A stretch of DNA of 64,000 nt from Shewanella zhangzhouensis (GCF_019457615.1 NZ_CP080414.1:1176501-1240500), one strand, 5' to 3'. Shown: positions 1 through 8,620, counted from the stretch's first letter. Translations and numbers: made by a program. Notes: generated by a model not told the origin, from the sequence alone.

Positions 1-69
1 GATGGCTACCCAACCTGGTCATTTAAAGGTGAAACCACTTATAAGCTGGGCGCAAGCTTCAACTTCTAA
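1..69 (+). CDS. C-terminal end of a TonB-dependent outer-membrane receptor (partial)
   Basis: The open frame enters from the left edge and ends at TAA 67-69. The visible 22 residues end in Gly-Ala-Ser-Phe-Asn-Phe, and a terminal Phe after alternating hydrophobic residues is the usual last strand of an outer-membrane beta barrel. An intrinsic terminator follows, then a halogenase-like gene. TonB receptor plus tryptophan-halogenase-like protein plus SapC is a familiar neighbourhood in Shewanella nag clusters, which is why I read this as the chito-oligosaccharide TonB receptor. The plug and most of the barrel are outside the window, so the substrate is inference only. Confidence 0.6.
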   Translation, partial: DGYPTWSFKGETTYKLGASFNF

Positions 70-84
70 GATAAATGTGTAATA

Positions 85-112
85 AAAAACCCAGTCTCGG
101 CTGGGTTTTTTT
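85..112 (+). terminator. Intrinsic terminator after the TonB receptor
   Basis: AAAAACCCAG (85-94), loop TCTCGG, CTGGG (101-105) and a run of seven T. It separates the receptor from the halogenase-like gene, which therefore probably needs its own promoter or read-through. Confidence 0.85.
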
Positions 113-132
113 ATTGAAGGACAGGTCTGCAA

Positions 133-1656
133 ATGAAAATAACAAAAATTGCTATCCTGGGTGGCGGAACTGCTGGCTGGCTGGCCGCCAATCATTTGGG
201 GTCGGAGCTGTGCGCCGATAAGGAAGTTGAGATCACCCTTATTGAATCGCCGGAGATCCCAACCATTGGTGTGGGGGAGGGCACAGTGCCCTACATCATG
301 AAAGGGCTCAAACGCTTTGGCATATCAGAAGCCGAGCTGCTGGCAAACTGTGACACCACCTTCAAACAGGGGATTAAGTTCGTCAATTGGCTCGACCCCG
401 AACGTCACGGCGATAACCACTATTACCATCCTTTCGACTCTCCCTATCCCGGCGGCATGGACATCAGCAATTACTGGCTGACCCAAAAGGATAAGCGTCC
501 CTTTGATGATGTGGGCATACAGGCCCGGATTTGTGAAAAAAACCTGGCTCCCAAACGTATCAGTGCTCCCGAATATCAGGGCGAACTGGCTTACGCTTAT
601 CATTTCAATGCGCTGAAGTTTGCCACCTTGCTCGCGAAGAATGCCAGGGAGCGCTTTGGGGTCAAGTATCTGAGTGCCACAGTCACGGGTGCAACACTGG
701 ATGATGAAGGCGCCATTGCCAGTCTGAATACCAAAGAAGTTGGCAACCTGGCATTCGATTTTTATGTCGATTGCAGCGGTTTCCACTCAGTGCTTCTGGA
801 CAAAGTATTAAAGGTTCCCTTTGTTGATAAAAGCAAAGAATTGCTGACCGACTCAGTGATAGTACAACAGGTGCCATTGAAGAGCGGTGAGGCGCTGTCC
901 CCCTATACCAAGGCGACGGCCCATAAGGCGGGTTGGATTTGGGATATCCCTCTTACCACCCGACGGGGTACCGGTTTTGTGTATTGCAGCCAGTACATGA
1001 GCGATGAAGAGGCCGTTACCACCTTCGCCCAATACCTTGGCATGGACGAGAGCGAAATATCGCCCAGAAAGATCCCGATGAAGATTGGCTATCGGGAGAA
1101 GTTTTGGGCCAAAAACTGCGCCACCCTGGGGCTTGCTCAGGGCTTTGTCGAACCCCTGGAAGCCACCTCGATATTGGTGACGGACTTTTCTGCAGAACTG
1201 CTGGCCAAAAACTTCCCCAGGGAAACCTCTGATATTGAGGCGCTTAGCCCTTACTATAATGATGTCATTACTTACGTTTGGGAAAGAGTCATCGATTTTA
1301 TCAAGCTGCATTACTGTCTCTCAGACAGGGATGATACCGGCTTTTGGGCGGCCAATCGCGATCCCAACACTTGGTCCGAAACCCTCAAGTCACGACTGGC
1401 GAAGTTTGCCGTAAGACCCCCTCAACAATCGGACTTTTTCACCCGTTTTGATTTATTCGATGATAAAAACTTCCTGTATGTGCTCTATGGGATGGGCTTT
1501 TCAAGCCGTATCAAGGCGCTTGACCCGAGGGAAATAGAGCAGAGCAGGCAGCTATTGGAGAGTAACGATACCCTGGCTGCAAGGGCGGAGGAGATTTTGA
1601 TGGAGCACGGGAAGTGGCTCGCTGGCTTGAAGGCGGCCATGGCAAGGGCATCATAG
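133..1656 (+). CDS. Tryptophan halogenase family flavoprotein
   Basis: 507 residues, the usual size of flavin-dependent tryptophan halogenases (PrnA/RebH type). The N-terminus carries the FAD dinucleotide-binding motif GGGTAGW (about residues 11-17). A GVGEGTVP segment follows at about 47-54, and TFKQGIKF keeps the lysine position that forms the chloramine in PrnA. GWIWDIPL (about residue 272) matches the WxWxIP signature that separates halogenases from monooxygenases. Known members halogenate tryptophan or indoles with reduced FAD from a separate reductase; no reductase is adjacent. The gene lies between a TonB receptor and a convergent sapC, a grouping seen near sugar-uptake loci where the true substrate is unknown. 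Family assignment is firm; activity and substrate are not. Confidence 0.85.
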   Translation: MKITKIAILGGGTAGWLAANHLGSELCADKEVEITLIESPEIPTIGVGEGTVPYIMKGLKRFGISEAELLANCDTTFKQGIKFVNWLDPERHGDNHYYHPFDSPYPGGMDISNYWLTQKDKRPFDDVGIQARICEKNLAPKRISAPEYQGELAYAYHFNALKFATLLAKNARERFGVKYLSATVTGATLDDEGAIASLNTKEVGNLAFDFYVDCSGFHSVLLDKVLKVPFVDKSKELLTDSVIVQQVPLKSGEALSPYTKATAHKAGWIWDIPLTTRRGTGFVYCSQYMSDEEAVTTFAQYLGMDESEISPRKIPMKIGYREKFWAKNCATLGLAQGFVEPLEATSILVTDFSAELLAKNFPRETSDIEALSPYYNDVITYVWERVIDFIKLHYCLSDRDDTGFWAANRDPNTWSETLKSRLAKFAVRPPQQSDFFTRFDLFDDKNFLYVLYGMGFSSRIKALDPREIEQSRQLLESNDTLAARAEEILMEHGKWLAGLKAAMARAS

Positions 1657-1695
1657 CCTTTATGATGCGTTCTTCAGACTATGTACGTTAAATAA

Positions 1696-1719
1696 AAAAG
1701 CCGGGGAAACCCGGCTTTT
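1696..1719. terminator. Bidirectional intrinsic terminator between halogenase and sapC
   Basis: AAAAGCCGGG (1696-1705), GAAA tetraloop, CCCGGCTTTT (1710-1719). A run of A on one side and T on the other lets it serve both convergent genes. Confidence 0.85.
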
Positions 1720-1736
1720 CTTTATCCCTTTTGAGC

Positions 1737-2429
1737 TTATTCACCCATAACCAGGTCGATTTGATTCAGTGATGCCAGGTGAGCATAAATGGCTGACAGA
1801 GCGCCCTTGTTGAACAGTTCAAGCTTGGCTTCATCGCTCAGCTCGTGCAGCTTCTTCTCATCCACCATATAGATGCCGTCGTAGTTGGCTTTCTCGCCGT
1901 CCTTGCCATTCACGGTCAGTGTTTTAGGCTGCAGCAAGTCATGGTCAGTCAGGGTCTTTACAAACTGCTTGGTCAACTCGCGGAAGTCGAACAGCTGGCC
2001 GATAAATTTCACGCGGTCTTGCAGGAATTCAGTTTGTTCACCGTTTTCATTAAACAGCGCCACGCCTTCTTCTTCGCTCAGCAGGGTGCTGTTTTGATTG
2101 ATACCAATCAGCAATTTTTCCTGAGTTTCATCAGGGCCAGCGATGAAAGGCGCAACGCGCAGCTGCATAGGCACATAGCGCTGGGTCCATTTACCATCTT
2201 TGATAAATTTGTTGCTCTCTGGCTTCAGAGAGGTCACAGCCACTGGCTGATACTCACCGCTGTCGGTGTTTTTGGCAAAAATGATAGGGAAACTGGTGGC
2301 TGCGGGCATAAATTCCTGAACAACCAAGGGCAGCATGTGATGCTTTTCAAATTCAGCAAGTTCAAGGGCTTGCTTAACTTTCAGGTTTTTGTGAGCGGTA
2401 TTATTGAGAGGAACGTACTGCGCAGTCAT
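1737..2429 (-). CDS. sapC: SapC family protein
   Basis: 230 residues starting MTAQYVPLNNTAHKNLKV, preceded on the minus strand by AAAGGA about 9 bases before the ATG. It resembles the SapC family (named from the Campylobacter S-layer locus), which is common beside TonB receptors and halogenase-like genes in marine gammaproteobacteria and Caulobacter. There is no signal peptide and no membrane segment; it looks like a soluble cytoplasmic protein. The central pattern RYVPMQLRVAPF and the later VKFIGQLFDFRELT are typical of the family as I remember it. Biochemical role is unknown. It converges on the halogenase and shares its terminator. An S-layer role should not be assumed here. Confidence 0.8.
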   Translation of the reverse strand: MTAQYVPLNNTAHKNLKVKQALELAEFEKHHMLPLVVQEFMPAATSFPIIFAKNTDSGEYQPVAVTSLKPESNKFIKDGKWTQRYVPMQLRVAPFIAGPDETQEKLLIGINQNSTLLSEEEGVALFNENGEQTEFLQDRVKFIGQLFDFRELTKQFVKTLTDHDLLQPKTLTVNGKDGEKANYDGIYMVDEKKLHELSDEAKLELFNKGALSAIYAHLASLNQIDLVMGE

Positions 2430-3192
2430 TTGTTATTATCCTTTATTTATAAATCTAGGGTCCAGGCCATATCTGTACATCACAGAGGGGCCGTTGAAGC
2501 TGATGCTACCGGACACCGAAGGCCCGATGTTATCAATGGTTTTGCAATATGTCACCACATGGTTAACCGTGGTGTGTGGTTGCATCATCCGGGATGTGGC
2601 GCGCTCAAATATTCAGTATGACAAGTCGCCAGTTAACCCCTTATTACCAGTAGCCTTCCGGCACAGAGAGTAGGGCACAGGAGGTATCATGGCATCTTTC
2701 GCACTCGGTTCTGGTTAAAGCGCTACCTGATGACAGTGCTGGGAAGTTAATTCCTTACCCAAACGAGTCACTGTAACGGCTCTTCATGGCACCAGTACCT
2801 ATCACCGCTATTAAAGACATGGGGGCACCTAATCGGCAGTTCAATGGTTACATCGTTAAAATCCGGCCAATTTGCGGAAAAGGGCTTTTATGTGATTGGC
2901 TCGGCGGCGAGACAGTGCCCTTGTATCAGCAGGGAGTCCCGGGCTGGTAGCAATCCAACGGTGCTATTCATATCAATTACTTGCGTACATACTTCATCGA
3001 CATAACAAAGCATCTTCTGTTCGTTTTTCCCTGCTAAGCCTCACACACGACTTTGGTTTGATATACAGTGCCCGTCTTTTTATCAAAGACTCTGAATTGC
3101 ACTGAAAAATAGCGGCAGTGTTGCCTACCGTATCGACGCCGAAAAAATGTCAAAAAATTGTAGAAATCCTGAGTCGCATTGTGTAATGTAGT
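2430..3192. other. Gene-poor interval, no convincing gene
   Basis: About 760 bases without a credible reading frame longer than 90 codons. The open frames at 2404-2673 and 2896-3105 lack a ribosome binding site and any family resemblance. The one striking local element is a strong Shine-Dalgarno AGGAGGT (2679-2685) followed by ATG at 2689 and a nine-codon frame ending TAA. The left end must hold the sapC promoter. It could be a decayed gene. Confidence 0.4.
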
Positions 3193-3212
3193 TGATGACA
3201 GCGTTGTCATTT
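3193..3212. promoter_or_regulatory. NagR-type operator upstream of the binding protein/MCP/hex operon
   Basis: TGATGACAGCGTTGTCATTT, a palindrome with arms ATGACA and TGTCAT around a CG-centred core. Two more copies precede nagK and nagP. The sequence and placement fit the LacI-family NagR operator described for Shewanella GlcNAc genes. It lies 262 bases before the first start codon. Confidence 0.8.
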
Positions 3213-3244
3213 GCTTGTGTGACTCTGTTGTCTTGTAAGGTCTG

Positions 3245-3314
3245 CATGAAAGGGATGAGGTCTCCTGTTTCATGTTTATTGGCAAGCGTATATCTGTCGG
3301 GCGGCTATACGCTT
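3245..3314 (+). other. Two hairpins in the operon leader
   Basis: Hairpin A pairs CATGAAA (3245-3251) with TTTCATG (3268-3274), with further partial pairing of GGGA and TCTC inside. Hairpin B pairs AAGCGTATA (3284-3292) with TATACGCTT (3306-3314), a perfect 9-bp stem. Both lie between the NagR site and a strong terminator. Structured leader or small RNA; no riboswitch class recognised. Confidence 0.5.
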
Positions 3315-3355
3315 GTATTTAATCTTAAATAGTCTCTCCCCAGAAACTATGGTTG

Positions 3356-3389
3356 GCTGGGTGCTGTACGCAGTGCCCAGCTTTTTTTT
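3356..3389 (+). terminator. Strong intrinsic terminator inside the leader of the chemotaxis/hex operon
   Basis: An 11-bp stem (3356-3366 with 3371-3381, two G-U pairs) closed by a TACG loop and followed by eight T. No plus-strand gene ends here; the previous plus-strand gene stops at 1656. It must either attenuate the operon starting at 3475 or end a short separate transcript. Confidence 0.75.
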
Positions 3390-3474
3390 GGGTGATTGAC
3401 TGTAAAGCCCGGGTATTGGCGGTACTAAAACAACGACAACCCCCATGGCGAAAGCCATAAAAGAGGGCTGCACA

Positions 3475-4338
3475 ATGCAAACAAGGTCCTGGTTTTACGC
3501 ACTGTTTATTTCGGTCTCCCTTGCCGGCGCCTTGCCGTGCCAAGCCGCCGACGCATCTCTTGTCACTACCATTCCCAACAGTTGGCAGTTCACTCTGCTT
3601 ACCGAGGCGCTGAAGCGTTCGGGCACTGACTATCAGATTTCCCAACTTAGCTCCGAGATGAACCAAAAGCGCAAAGTTGAAGAGGCGCTTGAGGGCAACA
3701 TTGATATCTTTTGGAGCATGACCTCAGCCGAACTCGAACGTACCGTATTACCCATCAGGGTGCCCTTGTTCAAAGGGCTGCTGGGCAACCGGCTGCTTAT
3801 CATCCGTGATGCGGATCAGGGCCGTTTTGCCAACGTTAAAAACAAACAGGATTTCAGTGCTTTTCGGGCAGGTCAAAACCGTTACTGGCCCGACGCTACC
3901 ATTATCGAATCCAACGGTTTGCCGCTGATTACCAGTTACAAATACAAAAACCTTTACCCCATGCTCGAAGGCGGTCGCTTCGATTATCTGGCGCTGGGCG
4001 CTCAGGAAATCTGGGATGAGCTGGCCAAACATCCTGATCCGGCGCTGAAAGTCGACAGCCGGGTCTTATTGCAATACCGCAGTCCTGCGTACTTCTTTGT
4101 TTCCCCCAAACGTCAGGCGCTGGCCGAGGATTTGAACCTTGGCCTTGAGGCCATGATTGCCGATGGCAGTTTCGATCGCATGTTCAATAAAGAGCTCAAA
4201 ATCGACGAGCTCTATCGAATCGCCAAATTCAATGAACGGGTCATCATCCGCTTGAATACGCCGGATTTGAGCCCGCAGACGCCGGTAAACCGGCCTGAGT
4301 TATGGCTCGATCTGTTCAGTATGGAGGGGGTGAAATGA
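3475..4338 (+). CDS. Stand-alone periplasmic substrate-binding protein (type 2 PBP fold)
   Basis: 287 residues from the ATG at 3475, chosen because GAGGG lies 7 bases upstream and the product then begins with a clean Sec signal peptide (MQTRSWFYALFISVSLAGALPCQAA). A longer frame from 3445 would mask it. The mature part looks like a family-3-type solute-binding protein (IPNSWQFTLLTEALKRSG, then GNIDIFWSMTSAE), but no ABC permease or ATPase gene is near. Its last codons overlap the MCP start (TGA 4336-4338, ATG 4335), so the two are translationally coupled, and a NagR operator lies upstream. I infer a binding protein that presents a chitin-derived ligand to the chemoreceptor. The ligand is not evident from the sequence. 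Confidence 0.7.
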   Translation: MQTRSWFYALFISVSLAGALPCQAADASLVTTIPNSWQFTLLTEALKRSGTDYQISQLSSEMNQKRKVEEALEGNIDIFWSMTSAELERTVLPIRVPLFKGLLGNRLLIIRDADQGRFANVKNKQDFSAFRAGQNRYWPDATIIESNGLPLITSYKYKNLYPMLEGGRFDYLALGAQEIWDELAKHPDPALKVDSRVLLQYRSPAYFFVSPKRQALAEDLNLGLEAMIADGSFDRMFNKELKIDELYRIAKFNERVIIRLNTPDLSPQTPVNRPELWLDLFSMEGVK

Positions 4339-5822
4339 ATAATAATCTGGCTCTCAAGGTGCAGATAGGCCTGGCGGTGGCGCTGTCAGGCTTGATGGTG
4401 CTGCTGTTTGGCGCGACTTTTTTGTTTGAAAAGCAAAAGCTTGAACAGGCCTTTGCCGAATATGAAAAAGACACCCTCGCCAGCCTGGAAGTGACCATGG
4501 CTCAGCCGGTGTTTACCTATGATTTCGAACAGATAGAAGCGATTTTGTCGGTCACGCTGGAGCAGGAGCAAATTGCAGCGCTCAAGGTGTTCGACCATCG
4601 CGGTAAGCCCATGGCCAGTGTTGGCAGTAATACCGCCGAAGATGACGGGCTTGAGCAAAAGAGCATCAGCTTCAGCGACAACGGCAAACCCACCGGCAAG
4701 ATGGACGTGACCTTTACCCGGGCGCCCATCGAGGCGCGGCTCAGCGCACTGCTCCTTGGGCTGCTGGCCCAGGGGGCACTGATTTTGCTGCTGTCTATGG
4801 TGGTCATCGTCATTATTCTCAAAAAGTTAGTGATTACTCCGTTGGCCCACGTGGTATCGGCGATGGAGGATGTTGCCAGCGGTGATGGCGACCTGACCCG
4901 GCGGCTGCCGGTGGAAAGTCAGGATGAGATTGGCCGTCTGGCATCGGCTTTTAATGCCTTTATTGAACAAATTCATGCCACTGTAACCAAGGTGCAGGAA
5001 ACCGCTGCCCAGCTAATCGAAGGGGCGGGAACCCTGGGAAGCCTGAGCGGCGCCAACAATCTGAGGGTGCAGGAGCAGCGTCAGGAGACCGAAGCCGCGG
5101 TGACTGCGGTAAGCCAGCTGTCGGCCAGTGCCGCCGAGGTGGCTGGCAATGCCCTGCGCACCTCCGAAGCCGCGGCCGAAGCCGATGCTCAGGTGGATGA
5201 GAGCCAGCGCCGCTTTGACCAGAGTCTGGGACTGACCCGGCAGCTGGTGGACGAGCTCAGTCGCTGCGCGGTATCGGTGCAGCAGCTGCAGCAGGAAACG
5301 CAAAAGATTGATGAAGTGGTGGTGGTCATTAACAGCATTGCCGAGCAGACCAATCTGCTGGCGCTGAATGCCGCCATTGAAGCCGCCCGGGCGGGAGAGC
5401 AGGGCAGGGGCTTTGCAGTGGTAGCCGATGAAGTGCGCACCCTGGCAAGCCGTACCCAGCAAGCCACCGGCGAAATTCAAAAGATGATCCAGCAGGTGCA
5501 AACCCGGGTGAATGATACGGTTACCGTGATGGGCGCCAGTCAGCAGCTGTCGGATAAGTCGTTGTCGCAGGCCGAGGAAATCAAATCCATGCTTGCCAGC
5601 GTGACCCGCCTGGTTTCCAATATCAACGCGATGAATACCGAAGTGGCCCATGCTGCATCAGAGCAAACCAGCGTCACTGAAAATATTTCCAGAAGTTTGA
5701 ACGATCTCGCCGGCATCTCAGGTTCGGCCTCAGCAGACAGCGCCTCGTTGGCGCAGTCCGGTGAGCGCCTGTTCCAACAGGGGGAAAGATTGCGGGCACT
5801 TGTAAACTCATTCAGGTTGTAG
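4335..5822 (+). CDS. Methyl-accepting chemotaxis protein of the nag cluster
   Basis: 495 residues from ATG 4335; longer upstream starts would run deep into the binding-protein gene. Order of parts: a transmembrane helix at about 7-30, a periplasmic sensor domain of roughly 110 residues, a second helix near 140-165, a HAMP linker (ITPLAHVVSAMEDVASGDGD), then the long cytoplasmic signalling helix pair. The conserved hairpin tip reads IAEQTNLLALNAAIEAARAG followed by EQGRGFAVVADEVR, which contacts CheA/CheW. It corresponds in position to the chemoreceptor reported in the S. oneidensis nag cluster (mcpNag). Coupled to the upstream binding protein and followed 30 bases later by hexosaminidase, it likely mediates taxis to chitin breakdown products. 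Confidence 0.9.
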   Translation: MNNNLALKVQIGLAVALSGLMVLLFGATFLFEKQKLEQAFAEYEKDTLASLEVTMAQPVFTYDFEQIEAILSVTLEQEQIAALKVFDHRGKPMASVGSNTAEDDGLEQKSISFSDNGKPTGKMDVTFTRAPIEARLSALLLGLLAQGALILLLSMVVIVIILKKLVITPLAHVVSAMEDVASGDGDLTRRLPVESQDEIGRLASAFNAFIEQIHATVTKVQETAAQLIEGAGTLGSLSGANNLRVQEQRQETEAAVTAVSQLSASAAEVAGNALRTSEAAAEADAQVDESQRRFDQSLGLTRQLVDELSRCAVSVQQLQQETQKIDEVVVVINSIAEQTNLLALNAAIEAARAGEQGRGFAVVADEVRTLASRTQQATGEIQKMIQQVQTRVNDTVTVMGASQQLSDKSLSQAEEIKSMLASVTRLVSNINAMNTEVAHAASEQTSVTENISRSLNDLAGISGSASADSASLAQSGERLFQQGERLRALVNSFRL

Positions 5823-5852
5823 CCCTGAAAAACAGGAAAAATGAGGACAACA

Positions 5853-8507
5853 ATGAAATTTTCCTTAGCCGCATCTGCGATTCTTCTCGCCCTCGGTGTC
5901 AGTGGGTGCTCACAAGCCCCGGTCGAGCCCGCTGCCGTTGCCGCCGAGCCTTCGGTGCTTAGTCAGGCCAGTTTGCAGGCCTTCGCCGATGGGCTGGACG
6001 TGAAATATCGGGTGATCACCAACAGACCCGATGAACAGTGCAAAAAAGACGCAGGTGAAGGCCGCTGCTTTCAGGCCGAAATTGTGCTGACGTCGCCCAT
6101 CGACTTCGACGGCCGCGATTTTGAAATCTATTACAGCCAGATGCGCCCGGTGCAGTCGGTGCAAAGCACAGACTTTGTGATTGAGCATGTAAAAGGCGAT
6201 TTGCACCGCATCAAACCAACCGAACATTTCGGCGGATTCAAGGCCAACCAGAGTCAGACCCTGGCGTTTCGCGGTGAGCTGTGGCAGCTGTCTGAAACCG
6301 ATGCCATGCCCAATTATTACATTACCGCGCCAGGACTTAAGCCTGTGGTAATTGCCAGCACCAGGCTCGCCATCGAAGCCGAAACCGGCCTTGAGCTGCG
6401 CCCCTACGTTGAAGCCTTTACCGATGCCGACAAGCAGTATCGTCGTACCGACAATGACAAACTGCCGTGGGCAACGGCGCCAGTGCTGTTCGGGGCCAAT
6501 CAGTCGCTTGCAGCTGACCCTGCCGCAGCGGCACAGCGCATAGTGCCTGCGCCTTTGTCGCAAACCTTGGAAGCGGACCTTGGTACGCTGGACTTGTCCG
6601 GTGGTATTGCCGTTGAACTGCCACAGGGACTGGATAAAGCCGCCATCGATGCTGCGCTGGCACGTCTTGCCCGCCTCGGTATTGAGGAGGCTGCGAACGG
6701 TGCCAAGCTCAAGCTGGTAAGTGATGACTCACTTGGTGCAGAAGCTTATAAGCTCCTTATTCGCCCAGAGGGCGCCGAGATTAAAGCCGCCACCGATGCC
6801 GGCTTTGCCTATGGCCTGTCGTCTCTGGCAGCGCTTGTGCAGCCAGGTAAGCCGGTTATCAGCGCTCAAACCATCACAGATGCGCCAAGATACGGCTTTC
6901 GCGGCATGCACGTGGATGTGTCCCGTAACTTCCACTCCAAAGAGTTTATGCTGAGCCTGCTTGACCAGATGGCGGCCTATAAGCTCAACAAGTTGCACCT
7001 GCACATGGGCGATGATGAGGGCTGGCGCCTTGAGATTGATGGTCTGCCGGAGCTGACTGAGATTGGCAGCAAACGTTGTCATGACCTTGCTGAGGACGCC
7101 TGTCTGCTGCCGCAGCTTGGCAGTGGTCCGGACGCCGATGTGAAGGTCAATGGTTTCTACAGCAAGGCTGACTATATTGAGATCCTGAAATACGCCTCCG
7201 CCAGACAAATTCAGGTGATACCGTCGATGGATATGCCAGGCCACAGCCGCGCTGCGGTCAAAGCCATGGAAGCCAGGTATCGTCGTCTCGCCGAGGTGGG
7301 CGATATCAAGGGCGCTGAAGAATATCGCCTTATCGACCCGGAAGATAAGACGGTTTACAGCTCTATTCAGTACTACGACGACAACACCCTCAACGTGTGT
7401 ATTGAGTCGACGTACCACTTTGTTGAAAAGGTGATTGATGAAATTGCCAAGCTCCACAAAGAAGCTGGTCAGCCGCTGACCCGTTATCACATCGGCGCCG
7501 ATGAAACTGCCGGTGCCTGGCTCGAGTCGCCCAAGTGTGAGGCCTTTATTGCCAATAACGACAAGGGCGTGACCGACAAGAGTGAGCTGGGTGCTTACTT
7601 TATCGAGCGGGTGGCCAACATGCTGAACGACAAGGGCATTGAGCCCGCTGGTTGGAGTGATGGCATGAGTCACACCCGCCCGGAAAAAATGCCTGCCATG
7701 AACCAGAGCAACATCTGGGATGTGGTCGCTCACAAGGGTCATCAGCGTGCCCACAAGCAGGCTAACCTCGGTTGGGAAGTCGTACTGTCTAACCCTGAGG
7801 TGCTGTATTTCGATTTCCCGTACGAGGCCGACCCGAAGGAGCATGGCTACTACTGGGCGAGCCGCGCCACCAACAGCCAGAAGGTTTTCGGTTTTATGCC
7901 GGGTAACCTGCCGGCCAATGCCGAGCAGTGGCTGGATATCGAGAACAACCCCTTCGAAGCCGACGACACAAAACAGCTGGATGAGGCTGGCAAGGTTATC
8001 AGCGAGCCTATGCAGCCTGGTAAGGCCTTTTATGGCGTGCAGGGCCAATTGTGGAGCGAGACCATTCGCAGTGACGAGCAGGCCCAGTACATGATTTTCC
8101 CGCGCCTGCTGATGCTGGCGGAGCGTGCCTGGCACAAGCCGGGTTGGGAAGTGCCCTACAACCACGAAGGCGCGCTCTATAACCAGAGCAGTGGCAGCTT
8201 CAGCGCCGAAGCCCGCGCGCTGCAGGCCGCCGATTGGCAGCAGATGGCCAACACCCTTGGTCATAAAGAGCTGGCCAAGCTGGATTTGGCCGGTGTGCAT
8301 TACCGTGTACCCACAGTTGGCGCCCGGATTGAAGATGGCAAGCTGTCGGCCAATATCGCCTTCCCGGGCCTTGGCATCGAATACCGCGAGGCCGGTGGCG
8401 AGTGGGCCACCTATTTTGGGCCGGTTGCCGTGACCAGGCTGCCGATTGAAGTGCGAGGCATTGCAGCAGACGGTAAGCGTAAGGGCAGAACCTTGAACGT
8501 GAAATAA
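5853..8507 (+). CDS. hex: Beta-N-acetylhexosaminidase (GH20) lipoprotein
   Basis: 884 residues from ATG 5853, where GAGGA is 5 bases upstream; an in-frame ATG at 5841 adds four residues. The N-terminus MKFSLAASAILLALGVSGC is a lipoprotein signal with lipobox VSGC. Then comes a chitobiase-type N-terminal carbohydrate-binding region, a GH20b-like alpha/beta domain, and the GH20 TIM barrel beginning at RYGFRGMHVDVSRNF. The catalytic pair is in HIGADE, with Asp550 and Glu551; GDDEGWRLEI and WSDGM are also family motifs. It releases GlcNAc from chitobiose and chito-oligosaccharides in the periplasm or at the membrane. Length matches bacterial chitobiases. It is last in the NagR-controlled operon and ends at a terminator. 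Confidence 0.93.
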   Translation: MKFSLAASAILLALGVSGCSQAPVEPAAVAAEPSVLSQASLQAFADGLDVKYRVITNRPDEQCKKDAGEGRCFQAEIVLTSPIDFDGRDFEIYYSQMRPVQSVQSTDFVIEHVKGDLHRIKPTEHFGGFKANQSQTLAFRGELWQLSETDAMPNYYITAPGLKPVVIASTRLAIEAETGLELRPYVEAFTDADKQYRRTDNDKLPWATAPVLFGANQSLAADPAAAAQRIVPAPLSQTLEADLGTLDLSGGIAVELPQGLDKAAIDAALARLARLGIEEAANGAKLKLVSDDSLGAEAYKLLIRPEGAEIKAATDAGFAYGLSSLAALVQPGKPVISAQTITDAPRYGFRGMHVDVSRNFHSKEFMLSLLDQMAAYKLNKLHLHMGDDEGWRLEIDGLPELTEIGSKRCHDLAEDACLLPQLGSGPDADVKVNGFYSKADYIEILKYASARQIQVIPSMDMPGHSRAAVKAMEARYRRLAEVGDIKGAEEYRLIDPEDKTVYSSIQYYDDNTLNVCIESTYHFVEKVIDEIAKLHKEAGQPLTRYHIGADETAGAWLESPKCEAFIANNDKGVTDKSELGAYFIERVANMLNDKGIEPAGWSDGMSHTRPEKMPAMNQSNIWDVVAHKGHQRAHKQANLGWEVVLSNPEVLYFDFPYEADPKEHGYYWASRATNSQKVFGFMPGNLPANAEQWLDIENNPFEADDTKQLDEAGKVISEPMQPGKAFYGVQGQLWSETIRSDEQAQYMIFPRLLMLAERAWHKPGWEVPYNHEGALYNQSSGSFSAEARALQAADWQQMANTLGHKELAKLDLAGVHYRVPTVGARIEDGKLSANIAFPGLGIEYREAGGEWATYFGPVAVTRLPIEVRGIAADGKRKGRTLNVK

Positions 8508-8519
8508 CCGAGACATAAC

Positions 8520-8561
8520 AAAAGAGGCCTGATTTCAAAGTGAAAAATCAGGCCTCTTTTT
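8520..8561 (+). terminator. Intrinsic terminator after hex
   Basis: Sixteen-base arms (8520-8535 and 8545-8560) around AGGCCT, with A and T tracts on the two sides. Ends the binding protein-MCP-hex operon. Confidence 0.9.
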
Positions 8562-8620
8562 CTCCGCTCAGACCAGTGTTTCCGGGCATGAACGTTGATT
8601 TTTGTTCAAGTTTAAAATTT

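Noticed and set aside
2404..3105. Short plus-strand frames of 69-89 codons in the empty interval
   Set aside because: No ribosome site, no recognisable domain, one overlaps the sapC start.
3213..3355. GEMM (c-di-GMP) riboswitch before the chemoreceptor operon
   Set aside because: The conserved CACGCACAGGGCAAACC-type core is absent.
6729..8516. 595-codon minus-strand open frame
   Set aside because: Antisense shadow of hex, whose GH20 motifs are clear; no ribosome site and no family resemblance.
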